Shown here one piece after another: positions 25,680-34,767 of a DNA stretch of 64,000 nucleotides. The notes under the pieces were generated by a model, which saw nothing but the letters and a program-made list of their open reading frames with translations, was not told where the DNA came from and did not search any database. Made by a program: the position numbers and the translations under genes. The DNA comes from Pseudoramibacter faecis (GTDB lineage: Bacteria; Bacillota; Clostridia; Eubacteriales; Eubacteriaceae), in NCBI RefSeq assembly GCF_036289405.1, contig NZ_JAYFFI010000010.1, forward strand, positions 1 to 64,000. The letters are read 5' to 3'. Numbering within the stretch: the first letter of the stretch is position 1; each line of letters begins with the position of its first letter.

Positions 25680-26630
25680 ATGAAAATTGTTTTGTTGGAA
25701 CCTTTGGGCATCGGTCGGGAAAAGCTTGACGCGCTGGGCAAGACCCTAACGGATCAAGGGCACGCCTTTACGGCCTACGATACGCTGGCGGCGGACGCGG
25801 CCGAACAGACCGCGCGCATCGGCGACGCCGACGTGGTGATGATCGCCAATCATCCCCTGCCGGGAGCGGTGATCGACGCGGCGCCGAATCTGAAGATGAT
25901 CTCCGTGGCCTTTGTGGGCATCGACCACGTGGATGTGGATACCTGCAGGCGGCGGGGCATCGTGATCGCCAACACCGGCGGTTATTGCGACGACGCCGTG
26001 GCGGAGCTGGCCATCGGGCTGACCCTGGCCTGCCTGCGAAATATTACCTGCTGCGACGCGGCGGTGCAGGCCGGGGCGGGCAAGGGCGACCTCGCCGGAT
26101 TCGAGCTGGCGGGCAAGACCGCTGGCATCGTGGGGACCGGGGCCATCGGTCTGCGCACGGCGGCCATTTTCAAGGCCTTTAGCTGCCGGCTCATCGGCTA
26201 CAGCCGCAGCGAAAAGCCCGAGGCAAAGGCTCTCGGCTTGGTTTACAAGCCGCTTGACGCCGTGATGGCCGAGGCGGATATCGTCTCGGTGCATACCCCG
26301 CTCACGCCGGACACCCGCGGCCTGATTGGCGCGGAGGCCATCAATGCGATGAAGCCCGGAGCGATCCTGATCAACACCGCCCGGGGGCCGGTGGTGGATA
26401 CCGAGGCCCTGGCGGCGGCCCTGCGGGCCGGGCGCATCCAGGCGGGCATCGACGTGTATGAGGCGGATCCGCCGCTGCCGGCCGGTCATCCGCTGTTGGG
26501 GGCGCCCAATCTGGTGTGCACCCCCCATGTGGGCTTCGACACGAAGGAATCCATTGACCGCCGGGCCGATATGGTGTTCGAAAATGTCACGGCCTGGATG
26601 GCGGGCCATCCGGTGCGCCGGATGCTTTAA
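25680..26630 (+). CDS. D-isomer-specific 2-hydroxyacid dehydrogenase
   Basis: The NAD-binding Rossmann motif is GIVGTGAIG (about residues 149-157). The catalytic residues are all visible: Arg in INTARGPVVD, Glu in GIDVYEADPPL and His in CTPHVGFDT. Such enzymes reduce 2-ketoacids to D-2-hydroxyacids or oxidise serine- or glycerate-type substrates. The 316-residue length fits. GGGAGG precedes the ATG. It is a single gene with its own terminator. The substrate cannot be read from sequence; the lack of an ACT domain argues against phosphoglycerate dehydrogenase of the long type. Confidence 0.9.
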   Translation: MKIVLLEPLGIGREKLDALGKTLTDQGHAFTAYDTLAADAAEQTARIGDADVVMIANHPLPGAVIDAAPNLKMISVAFVGIDHVDVDTCRRRGIVIANTGGYCDDAVAELAIGLTLACLRNITCCDAAVQAGAGKGDLAGFELAGKTAGIVGTGAIGLRTAAIFKAFSCRLIGYSRSEKPEAKALGLVYKPLDAVMAEADIVSVHTPLTPDTRGLIGAEAINAMKPGAILINTARGPVVDTEALAAALRAGRIQAGIDVYEADPPLPAGHPLLGAPNLVCTPHVGFDTKESIDRRADMVFENVTAWMAGHPVRRML

Positions 26631-26644
26631 AATAAAACGCGGCA

Positions 26645-26688
26645 AAAAACGCGATCGTCCGATGGGAGGCGGTCGCGTTTTATTTTTT
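26645..26688 (+). terminator. Intrinsic terminator of the dehydrogenase gene
   Basis: AACGCGATCG pairs with CGGTCGCGTT around a 13-base loop, followed by TTATTTTTT. Confidence 0.85.
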
Positions 26689-27012
26689 GGATTACCCTTT
26701 GCTGCGGCGACTTTCTCTGAAGGGCATCGGCGTGGGGACGGCGCATCAAAAATTCCGGGAGAGGTGGGACAAAAAGCGCCCGTCCGGCAGGAACCGACGC
26801 GGACAGCCGGCGCTCCCGATGCGGCCAATTTGGCCGGTTTTCATTATTGTTATATATAAAACATAAATATAAAAGGCGCGCACGCGAGAAAAGCGAAAAA
26901 ACAGCCGGCGGGGCAGAAGTGTCTGTCCCGATTTTTGGACACATTTCCCCGACTTGCCCTTGCGCTTCGTTTTGAAGAGAGTATCCTAAGGACGGATACG
27001 GCAAAACCGGGC
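26689..27012. other. Gene-free spacer with a possible insertion-sequence end
   Basis: No gene is supported. It holds a GGCCAATTTGGCC palindrome followed by TTTT and an AT-rich stretch (about 26845-26875). At 26924-26944, read on the minus strand, is ATGTGTCCA..ATCGGGACA, which resembles sites near 5751 and 52594. Confidence 0.4.
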
Positions 27013-27041
27013 AATAAAAAACATCCGGGGGTGTCGGATGT
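27013..27041 (-). terminator. Terminator of the minus-strand DUF5662/MATE operon
   Basis: On the minus strand ACATCCG pairs with CGGATGT, followed by TTTTTATT (A tract at 27013-27020 on the plus strand). Confidence 0.8.
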
Positions 27042-27087
27042 CGGCGGCCGTGCTTTAATGTCCTTCAGGCTGAATGCCGGACGCCTC

Positions 27088-27717
27088 TCAGCCGTAGTAG
27101 TCCCGGGCGCGTTTGCGGCGGCGCAGCTCTCCTTTGAGCCAGGCAAAGGTGGCCGCTTCGCCCTCGTCCCGCAGCATGATCAAAAGCCGGGACAGCTCCT
27201 CGTGGGTTTTAGGATGCAGATAGGGCGAGCCCTCGATGCCGGCGTGATAATACTGCCAGGGATGGCCGGGATCGTAGGCCGCGCCCCGGTAGACCTTGGA
27301 GGCGGCGAGCCGGTCGCAAAACATTTCGGCCACGTAGCGGTAGGGCATGCGAAAGCCGACCAGCCGGTGATCGCCGTCGAGACTCATGTCGATCCAATAT
27401 TCAAAATGGTGCTTGTTGCGCCCCTTGTGGTGCAGCCAGGCGCGGGAGATGCCCGTTTGGCGGCGGGATTCGGCATTGGGGCTGTGGGTCCCGGTATAAA
27501 AGCGCACCCCGGTCATAAATTCGCTGGGACTGTACTTGCTCAAGTCGTGGAGCAGGCCCTGTTTGTAAAGGCCGACGCGGAAGCAGTGGCGCATCACCAG
27601 CGCCTTGTGGCGGGTGATGGTTAAAAAATGGCGCCAGCCGTTGGCAAGCGTCCGGCGAAAGCCGAGTGCCGGCGTCCGGGCCGCAGGGTTTTCGGATGAT
27701 GAAGATGATGCGTGCAT
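27088..27717 (-). CDS. DUF5662 family protein
   Basis: The 209-residue protein has a core typical of DUF5662, a catalase-like or HD-related helical family: ITRHKALVMRHC, LLHDLSKYSPSEF, then SRAWLHHKGRNKHHFEYW and YRYVAEMFCDRLAASKVY. The His/Asp pattern (HDLSKYS, HHKGRNKHHFEYW) suggests a metal site and a hydrolase role, but no substrate is known. The N-terminal ~20 residues are Ser/Ala-rich and may not be part of the true protein. It lies 12 bases after the MATE gene and is probably on the same transcript. Confidence 0.75.
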   Translation of the reverse strand: MHASSSSSENPAARTPALGFRRTLANGWRHFLTITRHKALVMRHCFRVGLYKQGLLHDLSKYSPSEFMTGVRFYTGTHSPNAESRRQTGISRAWLHHKGRNKHHFEYWIDMSLDGDHRLVGFRMPYRYVAEMFCDRLAASKVYRGAAYDPGHPWQYYHAGIEGSPYLHPKTHEELSRLLIMLRDEGEAATFAWLKGELRRRKRARDYYG

Positions 27718-27729
27718 GGGGAAATCCTT

Positions 27730-29100
27730 TCACGAAATCGATTGGCGGACCGGCCGGGCTTCGGCTTTGCGGCGCATATCGGCAAACATCCAGCGAAACA
27801 TAAGCACGGAGACAATGCCGGCCGCAAGCCAGGCCGCCGGGTCACAGGCCGCGGCCACCGGAAAGCTGTGCAGCCGCATGCCGGCCGCGGCGGCGAGGCC
27901 CCGGGCGAGAAGCTCCGTCAGGCCGCAGGCCAGCGGCAGCATGGCGTAGCCGCAGCCTTCCATGCCGCTGCGAAAAATAAAAATCATCGCCAGGGGGACG
28001 TAGCAGGTGATGCAGATGCGGGCGTAGGCGCCCGCCCAAGGCATCATCGCCGGCAGCCCCGCGTCGCCGGAGAAGAACAATCCCATCAGCGCGCGCAGGG
28101 GGAAAACCATCAGCCCCATGGCGATCACCGAATATATCAACTCGATGATCACCGCCAGGCGCACGCCGGCTTTGATCCGGTCGAAGCGGCCGGCGCCGCG
28201 GTTCTGCCCGCAATAGGTGGCCATGGTCTGGCCCATGGCGATCATGCCCTGCATCAGCAGGCTCTGGATCTTGGAAGCGGCCGTGAAAGCGGCGACTGCC
28301 GTGGCACCGAAGAGGTTGATGGCCGCCTGCTGAATCATGATGCCCGAATCGGTAATGGCGTATTGCAGGGCCATGGGCAGGCCCATTTTCAGTTCAAAGC
28401 GAAGCACCGCTCCCCGGGGGCGCCACTCGCTCTTCCGGGGGATCAGCCCGGGCACCCGCCGCCAGATATAAAGGGCGCAGAGCAGCGCCGAAATCCCCTG
28501 GGCCAGCACGGTGGCCCGGGCGGCGCCGGCCACGCCCATGCCGAAGCGGATGATGAACAGCAAATCCAGCCCCACGTTCAGGCAGGCGGAGAAAATCAAA
28601 AAAAACAGCGGCGCCCGGCTGTTGCCCACCGCCCGCAGGTAGGCTGAGAACAGGTTGTAAAACACGGTGCAGACGGTCCCGGCGCAGATGATTTTTATAT
28701 AGGTGGCCGCGTCCGGGAAGATGGCGGTCGGGGTGTTCATCCAGGTGAGCACGACCGGCACCATGGGGAGAAACAGCGCGGTGAGCAGCGCCGTGAGGCC
28801 AAGCCCCAAAAGGATCCCTCCGGAAACCGAGGCGCGCACGCCCTCGGCATCCTTCGCGCCGTAGCGCTGGGCCGTGAGCACGGTAAAGCCGGCGGTGATG
28901 CCGATGGCGAAGCCCGTCACCAGATACATAAAGCCACCGGTGGCACCCACGGCGGCCAGGGCGTTTTCGCCCAGAGTGCGGCCGACGATGATGGTGTCGG
29001 CCATGTTGTAAAGCCGCTGAAAAATATCGCCGATGAGCAGCGGCAGCATAAAGCGCATCAGCATCGGGAAGATAGGTCCCCGGGTCATGTCAGTCGGCAT
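27730..29100 (-). CDS. MATE family multidrug/metabolite exporter
   Basis: The 456-residue membrane protein has twelve hydrophobic segments and MATE signatures: PLLIGDIFQRLYNMADTII at the start, AVGATGGFMYLV, and the second-half repeat ALQYAITDSGIMIQQAAIN with AAFTAASKIQ. Such proteins export drugs or metabolites using a Na+ or H+ gradient. CTGAAAGGAGGC precedes the ATG. A TACAAT -10-like box lies on the minus strand near 29180. DUF5662 follows in the same direction. Confidence 0.9.
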   Translation of the reverse strand: MPTDMTRGPIFPMLMRFMLPLLIGDIFQRLYNMADTIIVGRTLGENALAAVGATGGFMYLVTGFAIGITAGFTVLTAQRYGAKDAEGVRASVSGGILLGLGLTALLTALFLPMVPVVLTWMNTPTAIFPDAATYIKIICAGTVCTVFYNLFSAYLRAVGNSRAPLFFLIFSACLNVGLDLLFIIRFGMGVAGAARATVLAQGISALLCALYIWRRVPGLIPRKSEWRPRGAVLRFELKMGLPMALQYAITDSGIMIQQAAINLFGATAVAAFTAASKIQSLLMQGMIAMGQTMATYCGQNRGAGRFDRIKAGVRLAVIIELIYSVIAMGLMVFPLRALMGLFFSGDAGLPAMMPWAGAYARICITCYVPLAMIFIFRSGMEGCGYAMLPLACGLTELLARGLAAAAGMRLHSFPVAAACDPAAWLAAGIVSVLMFRWMFADMRRKAEARPVRQSIS

Positions 29101-29219
29101 GGCGGCCTCCTTTCAGAAGATGGTTCGTGGGATGATTTGCGCGCAGATCTGCGCGTTTCGTCCGGATAACGTTCCTATTGTACCATGGCGGCGAAAACTT
29201 GCCAGCGGTAAACCATCTC

Positions 29220-29252
29220 AAAAAATAAAAAAAGCCCGGGATTTGAACCGGG
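29220..29252 (-). terminator. Intrinsic terminator of the small metal-domain gene
   Basis: On the minus strand CCCGG and CCGGG form a stem, followed by a T-rich tail (plus-strand A tract 29220-29233). Confidence 0.65.
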
Positions 29253-29253
29253 A

Positions 29254-29667
29254 TTAACGCGCGGCGAGTCTGACCATCTGCAGAAGGTGATAGCCGGTTT
29301 GGAAGGGCGCCGGCGCCAGCAGATCAAAGGCGGCTTTCATCAAAATCCGGCCGGCCTGCCGGTGCTTGAGATCGGGAGCGCATTTTTTTTGTCGGCAGCG
29401 TTTCTCGGAGATAAAATTTTGCCGGGATCGGGTCGAAACCGCAAGGCGTGAAAGATCCAGTGCCGCCAGCCGGGTCAGAAGGGCCCTGCGCTCGCCGGTA
29501 TATTCGATGGCGACGGAGGCGATCTGAGGCGTGATGGCCACCCCGTCGATGCCCGGCCATCCGGCGATGGTCAGACGGAGCTTATCCGCGGTGAGGCGGG
29601 ACAATTTGCGCCGTTCCAGGCGGATGCGCAGGCGGCGGGCCGTTTCGTGGGCAATGGTAAATTTCAT
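29254..29667 (-). CDS. Stand-alone N-terminal domain of a heavy-metal P-type ATPase, possibly truncated
   Basis: The 137-residue sequence resembles the N-terminal module of clostridial heavy-metal P-type ATPases: MKFTIAHETARRLRIRLER, then a ferredoxin-like fold (LTIAGWPGIDGVAITPQIASVAIEYTG) with no CxxC, and a tail AFDLLAPAPFQTGYHLLQMVR that in full proteins leads into the first membrane helix. A stop and terminator follow directly, so the pump itself is absent. Either this is a remnant after truncation or a small independent protein. GGAGGC precedes the ATG. Confidence 0.55.
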   Translation of the reverse strand: MKFTIAHETARRLRIRLERRKLSRLTADKLRLTIAGWPGIDGVAITPQIASVAIEYTGERRALLTRLAALDLSRLAVSTRSRQNFISEKRCRQKKCAPDLKHRQAGRILMKAAFDLLAPAPFQTGYHLLQMVRLAAR

Positions 29668-29836
29668 GGGAAGCCTCCTCTTTCTCGGCGGATCGTCATC
29701 GACGGTGCAAGTGCAGCAAAAAGTAAACGTCGTTTGACAATAAAGTCATTGTACCGGAAAAAGCCTGGGAAGTCAACGCCATCTAACACAAAACTGCGCA
29801 TAAAAAACCGACGGCCGAAGCCACCGGGCGATTTCA

Positions 29837-30472
29837 TCAGGCGCGCTGCTTGTTGTGCATATTGTTTTTGTGGTTAACCAGGGAATGGGCTTTGTTCTCC
29901 GACACGCGAAGCTTGTCGTTGATGTCGATAAAATCAGTATCGCTCATATCGGCGATTTCCGAGCCGATTCTCGGCGCGTCATATTTGGTGGAGAGCACCT
30001 CCCGGGGGGATTCGAGTTCTTCTTTGGTGAAAGGGAAGACATCACCGGGCTCCCGCAGATACATGAGCAGGTCCCAAAGGCCCTCTCCCGTCCAGGAGGA
30101 TACCGGGAAAATGGGTTTGGCCCCGGTGAGCTTGAGCCACGCGATGGCCTGGGGCACATTGGCGCCGGGGGCGTCGATCTGGGTGACGATGCCAATGACC
30201 GGGCGGGCGGAGACGCCGTCGATGGCCGGGGGATACAGGGAATACTGCTCGCAGGCGTTGATGAGTAGCGCCACGATATCCGCCTCGTAGGAATACAGAG
30301 CCAGGGCGCGAGCGAGGTCGGCCTCTTCGGCGTATTCGCCCGGCGTGTCGATGATGACGTCAAAATAATTGACGGCCTGGGTTTTTTCGTATTGAATCTT
30401 TTTGCCTTTCAGGGCTTGCTTGAGCGTGGTCTTGCCACATTCGGAGCGCCCTATCAGAACCATTTTTTTCAT
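29837..30472 (-). CDS. EutP/PduV-type GTPase with a C-terminal extension
   Basis: A small P-loop GTPase: G1 is GRSECGKTT (residues 8-16), G3 IDTPGEYAE, G4 TQID. EutP and PduV are GTPases of ethanolamine and propanediol microcompartments (PduV associates with their shells). The usual length is about 145-150 residues; this one has 211, with about 60 extra C-terminal residues rich in Asp, Ser and Asn. No other eut, pdu or shell gene is in the window, so it is an orphan. A TATAAT box lies on the minus strand near 30535-30540. Confidence 0.85.
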   Translation of the reverse strand: MKKMVLIGRSECGKTTLKQALKGKKIQYEKTQAVNYFDVIIDTPGEYAEEADLARALALYSYEADIVALLINACEQYSLYPPAIDGVSARPVIGIVTQIDAPGANVPQAIAWLKLTGAKPIFPVSSWTGEGLWDLLMYLREPGDVFPFTKEELESPREVLSTKYDAPRIGSEIADMSDTDFIDINDKLRVSENKAHSLVNHKNNMHNKQRA

Positions 30473-30713
30473 AACGATGCTCCTGTTTCAAATCAAGCGC
30501 CGCAGCGGGCGCCGGTAACCTGTGTTTGATGGATATTATAACACAAGTTCGGCAGATTATTTTGGCCTGAACAGGGAATAATTCGGCGCTACAGCCGCGG
30601 ATGAAAATTTTCAAAGCGGCTTTCGGCCGCGAGGAGGCAATCGGCGACGAACCTGTAACCGGTGCAAGTTACACTGAAATAAAAACATTGGCGGCTAATT
30701 ATTTGTCATCCGG

Positions 30714-30742
30714 TTGACGCGGCGGGAGGGAGGGCGTAGGAT
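30714..30742 (+). promoter_or_regulatory. Promoter of the small membrane protein
   Basis: TTGACG (30714-30719), 17 bases, TAGGAT (30737-30742). Confidence 0.65.
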
Positions 30743-30775
30743 GGGGGCACCAAAGAAAAAGGGAGGTCCAATACG

Positions 30776-30967
30776 ATGACGTTAAGTAAAAAAGGCATGC
30801 CTGTTGTGTGGCCTGTCGTTGCGATGTTGATGCTCATCTGGCCTGTCGGCGTTTTTCTCATGTGGTATTATACTAATTGGCACCGCTCGGTGAAGTGGGC
30901 GATCACTCTCGCCTTTATCACGGTGACCGCCGCGCGGCTGTCACTTTATTCCATCACGCTGCTGTAA
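30776..30967 (+). CDS. Small two-segment membrane protein
   Basis: A 63-residue protein with two hydrophobic segments joined by YYTNWHRSVKWAI. GGGAGG lies 11 bases before the ATG. It has its own promoter and a terminator, which supports a real gene. The family is not recognised; the arrangement of Trp and aromatic residues at both segment ends is typical of small inner-membrane proteins. Confidence 0.65.
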   Translation: MTLSKKGMPVVWPVVAMLMLIWPVGVFLMWYYTNWHRSVKWAITLAFITVTAARLSLYSITLL

Positions 30968-31013
30968 GACGGCGGGGATGCCGAATGATTTTGAATTTGA
31001 TTTCTCAATATTT

Positions 31014-31035
31014 AACCGGCTCTGGCCGGTTTTTT
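31014..31035 (+). terminator. Intrinsic terminator
   Basis: AACCGGC (31014-31020) and GCCGGTT (31025-31031), followed by T to 31035. Confidence 0.85.
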
Positions 31036-31046
31036 GTGTTCCGGCT

Positions 31047-31985
31047 TTAAAAGGATGGGCCCAGTATGGTACACTGCACAGGGCGGCTCATGGCAGTTGG
31101 GGCTCGCGCGCGCCGAATGGCGAGCACAGCACCACCTAAAATCAAGAGGCCGCCGAAAAGCTCGCCCAGGCTCAGGCGTTCGCCGAGGAGGATCACCGCG
31201 AAAACCACCGCCGACAGCGGCTCCAGATATCCGAGGATCGACACGGTGTCGACGGGGAGGCGGGCCAGATCAGAAAAATATAGATAGCAACCCATGCCGG
31301 TGTTCACGATGCCCAAAAAGAGCATCCAAAACCACTGGCCGCCCCCGACGGGAAACGTGAGCCCCTGGGTCGGCAACAGATAAAGCGCCACCGTTAGAAA
31401 GCTGACCGCCAGCTGGAGCAGGGCGTTTTTAAGCCCGGTGATGTGCGGCGCCTTCATCGTGAAGATAACCATCAGCGCATGGAGGACAGCGGAGGCAAAG
31501 CCGCAGGCGAGGCCTACCGCACTTATGCGGGAATAGTCCGTCAAGCCCGGAAGCGAAACCAGAAGAATGCCGGCAAACACGGTGGCAAAGCAGAGGATTT
31601 GGCGGGGGGAGAGCTGCTCCCGGAAAACAAAAGGCGCACAGAGCATCACGAGCACCGGCCCACAATAATAGGTGATGGAGGACAGTCCCACGCCGATGCG
31701 CCGGTACGCCTCGTATAAAAAGATCCATGACAGTCCCATAACCACGCCGGACAGTGCGGCGAAAAGCAGGTCCTGCCGGTGCTTTTTGAGGGAGAGGGGC
31801 CGCTTTTTTGTCGCAAAGAGCGCGAACAGAAACATCGTGCCGAAAAGGGTGCGCCAGAAAACGATGGCCGCACTGAAAAGGTGAATTTTATCGGCGACGA
31901 TGCCGTTGAGGCCGAAGAGCAAAAGACCGGCGGTGTATTTGGCGACGGCGGCGCCGCGGTTGGAACTAAACTGCAAGGCATGCAT
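31047..31985 (-). CDS. EamA/DMT family transporter
   Basis: Ten membrane segments are arranged in two EamA repeats of five. The N-terminal repeat starts at YTAGLLLFGLNGIVADK, and the second has the typical YLEPLSAVVFAVILLGE motif near the end. Members export amino acids, nucleotides or other metabolites. A LysR regulator is transcribed divergently from the 100-bp gap, an arrangement usual for regulator-exporter pairs, and probably controls it. Confidence 0.85.
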   Translation of the reverse strand: MHALQFSSNRGAAVAKYTAGLLLFGLNGIVADKIHLFSAAIVFWRTLFGTMFLFALFATKKRPLSLKKHRQDLLFAALSGVVMGLSWIFLYEAYRRIGVGLSSITYYCGPVLVMLCAPFVFREQLSPRQILCFATVFAGILLVSLPGLTDYSRISAVGLACGFASAVLHALMVIFTMKAPHITGLKNALLQLAVSFLTVALYLLPTQGLTFPVGGGQWFWMLFLGIVNTGMGCYLYFSDLARLPVDTVSILGYLEPLSAVVFAVILLGERLSLGELFGGLLILGGAVLAIRRARAPTAMSRPVQCTILGPSF

Positions 31986-32085
31986 GGTGATTCTCGCTTT
32001 CTTTGAGGATTACCCCCAGCTTAGCACAACGGGAACGATTTGAAAAACGAAATAATCGCATACATAGCATGAGGAAACCAGATAA

Positions 32086-33021
32086 ATGATCGACGCTAAT
32101 TTACAAAAATATTTGGCCTTTGTTAAAACCGTGGAATTGGGGAGCTTTTCTCGGGCGGCTATGGCCCTGGACTATTCCCAGTCGGGCATCAGCCGGATGA
32201 TCCGCGACCTCGAGGACGAATGGCGGCTCATCCTGCTGGAGCGGGACCGCACCGGCGTGCGCCTGACCTCCGACGGCATGCGCCTTTTGCCCTATGCTCG
32301 AGGACTTTGCCAGGCATATTTTCGCATGCAAGAGCAGGTAGACGCGGTAAACGGCATCCAAAAGGGACTCATCCGCATCGGGACCTTTTCCAGCGTGGCC
32401 ACCCATTGGCTGCCCCGCATTATCAAGCGCTTTGAGCAGGACTATCCCGGCATCGACTACGAGCTTTTGCTGGGAGACTATTCGGAGATTGAGGGCTGGA
32501 TCGCCGAAGGTCGGGTGGATTTGGGGTTCTTGCGCCTGCCGACCCGGCCGGCCTTCGAGACGATTCCCCTCGCGGCGGACGAGCTCATGGCGGTGATCCC
32601 CAAGGATCATCCCCTGGCGGGGCGGGCGGCCTTTCCCGTGGCGGCCTTTGCCAAGGAGCCCTTCATGTTGCTGGAAAAAGGCGGCAAGGCGGAGATTTCG
32701 GCCGTCTTCGAGGCACGCGGCCTGACCCCGCAGGTGAAATTCACGGTCTGGGACGATTATGCGGTGATGTCCATGGTGGAGCAGGGACTTGGCATCAGCA
32801 TCCTGCCCAGTCTGATTTTGCGCCGCATCCCCTACAACGTGGTGATTCGCCCGCTGGATCACCCGGCGTATCGTCAGATTGGTCTCGCGCTGCAAAATCG
32901 CGGGACGGCTTCAGCTGCGGTCAAAGTGTTTTTGAATTATCTGGAATATCGGGAAGATTTGGGATCGCCGCGGTGGGAAGTCAGCGGGCAGAATTCGGAA
33001 AGGGAGCAGGATCATGTTTGA
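32086..33021 (+). CDS. LysR family transcriptional regulator
   Basis: The N-terminal helix-turn-helix is standard (YLAFVKTVELGSFSRAAMALDYSQSGISRMIRDLE, residues 9-43), followed by the linker helix and a type 2 periplasmic-binding-like effector domain (IRIGTFSSVATHWLPRIIKRFE onward). The 311-residue length is normal. It faces the EamA exporter gene and overlaps the next gene by eight bases, so the TMEM175-like channel may be co-transcribed. The inducer is not predictable. Confidence 0.9.
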   Translation: MIDANLQKYLAFVKTVELGSFSRAAMALDYSQSGISRMIRDLEDEWRLILLERDRTGVRLTSDGMRLLPYARGLCQAYFRMQEQVDAVNGIQKGLIRIGTFSSVATHWLPRIIKRFEQDYPGIDYELLLGDYSEIEGWIAEGRVDLGFLRLPTRPAFETIPLAADELMAVIPKDHPLAGRAAFPVAAFAKEPFMLLEKGGKAEISAVFEARGLTPQVKFTVWDDYAVMSMVEQGLGISILPSLILRRIPYNVVIRPLDHPAYRQIGLALQNRGTASAAVKVFLNYLEYREDLGSPRWEVSGQNSEREQDHV

Positions 33022-33841
33022 AAATCCCAGAGAAACGTTAATCGAGAAGCGGCAGGAACGCATGCTGGCCTTTTTCGACGCGGTGCTCGCCATCGCGATT
33101 ACCGTCATGGCGCTGGAGATCGCCGTGCCGGCGCTGGGCAATCTCCGCTCGGCGGCCACCCAGGCCTTTGTCATCCGGCTCACGGGTTATCTCATCAGCT
33201 TTGTGGTGCTGGGGATGATCTGGTACGTCCACACCAATTTTTTCACCTATTATTCCTTTGTGGGCAACAGCTCGGAAATTTTGCTCCACTTCCTGCTGAT
33301 GTTTCTTATTACCCTGTTCCAGCCGGCGACTTTGGCCCTGGGCGAGCATCCGGCAGACTGGGGTGTCAAGGGGCTGTATCTGGGGCTTTTCTTGGCCATC
33401 AACGCGCTGAACATCGGCATTTTGCTGATGGTGCGGCGGGAGAACGACGCGGTTCAGGAAGAGCGGGACGGCTTTAACGAGGCGATTAAAGAGGTGATGA
33501 AAAACAATCCTCATCCCGGAGCCCGGGACATCACCCGGATGATGCGCGTGATGTATCACATTAAAAACCCGGCCCGGCTCATGGCGTCGCTGAAAGATCA
33601 GCTGCCGGAGGAATACCGTCATCTGCTCGAGGATTATCAGGAGGAGCGCCAGGCCAGCTATCTGTTTTCTCTGCGCTCGACCCTGGTGTGGATGGCCTTC
33701 GTCAGCCTGGCGGCCATCTGCCTGATGACCAATATCTGGCTGTGCTATGCGGCGCTGGCTGGGGGATTGGTCGCCGTTCATGGGATCAAGACCCGCTGTC
33801 GCATCAAAAGACGATCGGGCGAGCAATGCGATATCGCGTGA
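33014..33841 (+). CDS. TMEM175-like/DUF1211 potassium channel family protein
   Basis: The signature R-x3-FSDAVxAIxIT of bacterial TMEM175 channels appears as RMLAFFDAVLAIAITVMALEI with Phe in place of Ser. Several further membrane segments follow, then a cytoplasmic helical linker (about residues 145-205) and a last membrane pair. Bacterial members are tetrameric K+-permeable channels or proton leak channels. The start overlaps the LysR stop codon. At 275 residues it is longer than the shortest members. Confidence 0.8.
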   Translation: MFENPRETLIEKRQERMLAFFDAVLAIAITVMALEIAVPALGNLRSAATQAFVIRLTGYLISFVVLGMIWYVHTNFFTYYSFVGNSSEILLHFLLMFLITLFQPATLALGEHPADWGVKGLYLGLFLAINALNIGILLMVRRENDAVQEERDGFNEAIKEVMKNNPHPGARDITRMMRVMYHIKNPARLMASLKDQLPEEYRHLLEDYQEERQASYLFSLRSTLVWMAFVSLAAICLMTNIWLCYAALAGGLVAVHGIKTRCRIKRRSGEQCDIA

Positions 33842-33850
33842 GAGGTCGAG

Positions 33851-34651
33851 ATGCAATGTACTTTTTTAGGCACGGGCAACGCCATGGCGACTCGGTGCTA
33901 CAATACCTGTTTTGCCCTGCGCGACGGTGATAAGACCCTGCTGGTAGACGGGGGCGGTGGATCCGGGATTTTGGCGCAGCTCGAGCGGGCAGGCATCGAT
34001 ATGGCGGATATTCACGATATCGTGGTGACCCACAAACACATCGACCATCTGCTCGGCGTCATTTGGATGGTGCGGTGCATCGCCCGGCAAATGGGCAGGG
34101 GCGCCTATCCCGGCGAAGCGCGCATTCACGCCCACGACGAAGGCATCACCCTGATCTCGGTCCTTTGCCGCAGCCTGCTGGATCCCGGGGAGACCCGCTT
34201 TCTGGGCGGTCGGATTCACCTGATCCCCGTGGCGGACGGCGAGACCCGGGAGATCCTCGGCCGGCCGTTCACCTTTTTTGATATCCATTCCGTCAAGGCG
34301 AAGCAATTCGGCTTTGTAATGGCCGATGCAAAGGATCGGCGGCTGGTGTGCTGCGGCGACGAGCCCTGCCGTCCCCCGGCGGAGAAATACGCCCGGGGCG
34401 CCGACTGGCTGTTGCATGAGGCCTTTTGCCTCGAGGCCGAAGCCGAACGCTTTCGCCCTGCCGAAAAGCATCATTCCACGGTGAAAAACGCCTGCGAGCT
34501 CGCGGCGGCTCTCGGAGTTCGGCATCTGGTGCTCTATCACACGGAGGACAGCGATCTCGCCCGCCGCAAAGCCCGCTACGCCGCGGAAGGAAAATGCTAT
34601 TACGCCGGGGATCTGCACGTGCCCGACGACCTCGAGACGCTTTCGCTTTAA
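33851..34651 (+). CDS. MBL-fold metallohydrolase (RNase Z-like)
   Basis: The metal-binding motif HKHIDH appears in VVTHKHIDHLLG (about residues 60-71), and further ligands are seen as CCGDEP and in the late HHSTVKNACELA and LVLYHTED stretches, the pattern of RNase Z-type and phosphodiesterase-type members. The 266-residue length and short FLGTGNAMATRC start also fit this group. GAGGTCGAG precedes the ATG. It follows the channel gene by nine bases in the same direction. Whether it cuts tRNA precursors, cyclic nucleotides or other esters is open. Confidence 0.85.
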   Translation: MQCTFLGTGNAMATRCYNTCFALRDGDKTLLVDGGGGSGILAQLERAGIDMADIHDIVVTHKHIDHLLGVIWMVRCIARQMGRGAYPGEARIHAHDEGITLISVLCRSLLDPGETRFLGGRIHLIPVADGETREILGRPFTFFDIHSVKAKQFGFVMADAKDRRLVCCGDEPCRPPAEKYARGADWLLHEAFCLEAEAERFRPAEKHHSTVKNACELAAALGVRHLVLYHTEDSDLARRKARYAAEGKCYYAGDLHVPDDLETLSL

Positions 34652-34767
34652 GCCGCCGGTGTTCCAAATTTAGTGCACGGCCGGCGAAAAAAGCTTGACA
34701 AAAAAGGGGCAATGCGCATTGTTCGCGTGTTTCTCGCACATTTGAAGAAAAATTAACGAGGGGTGGA

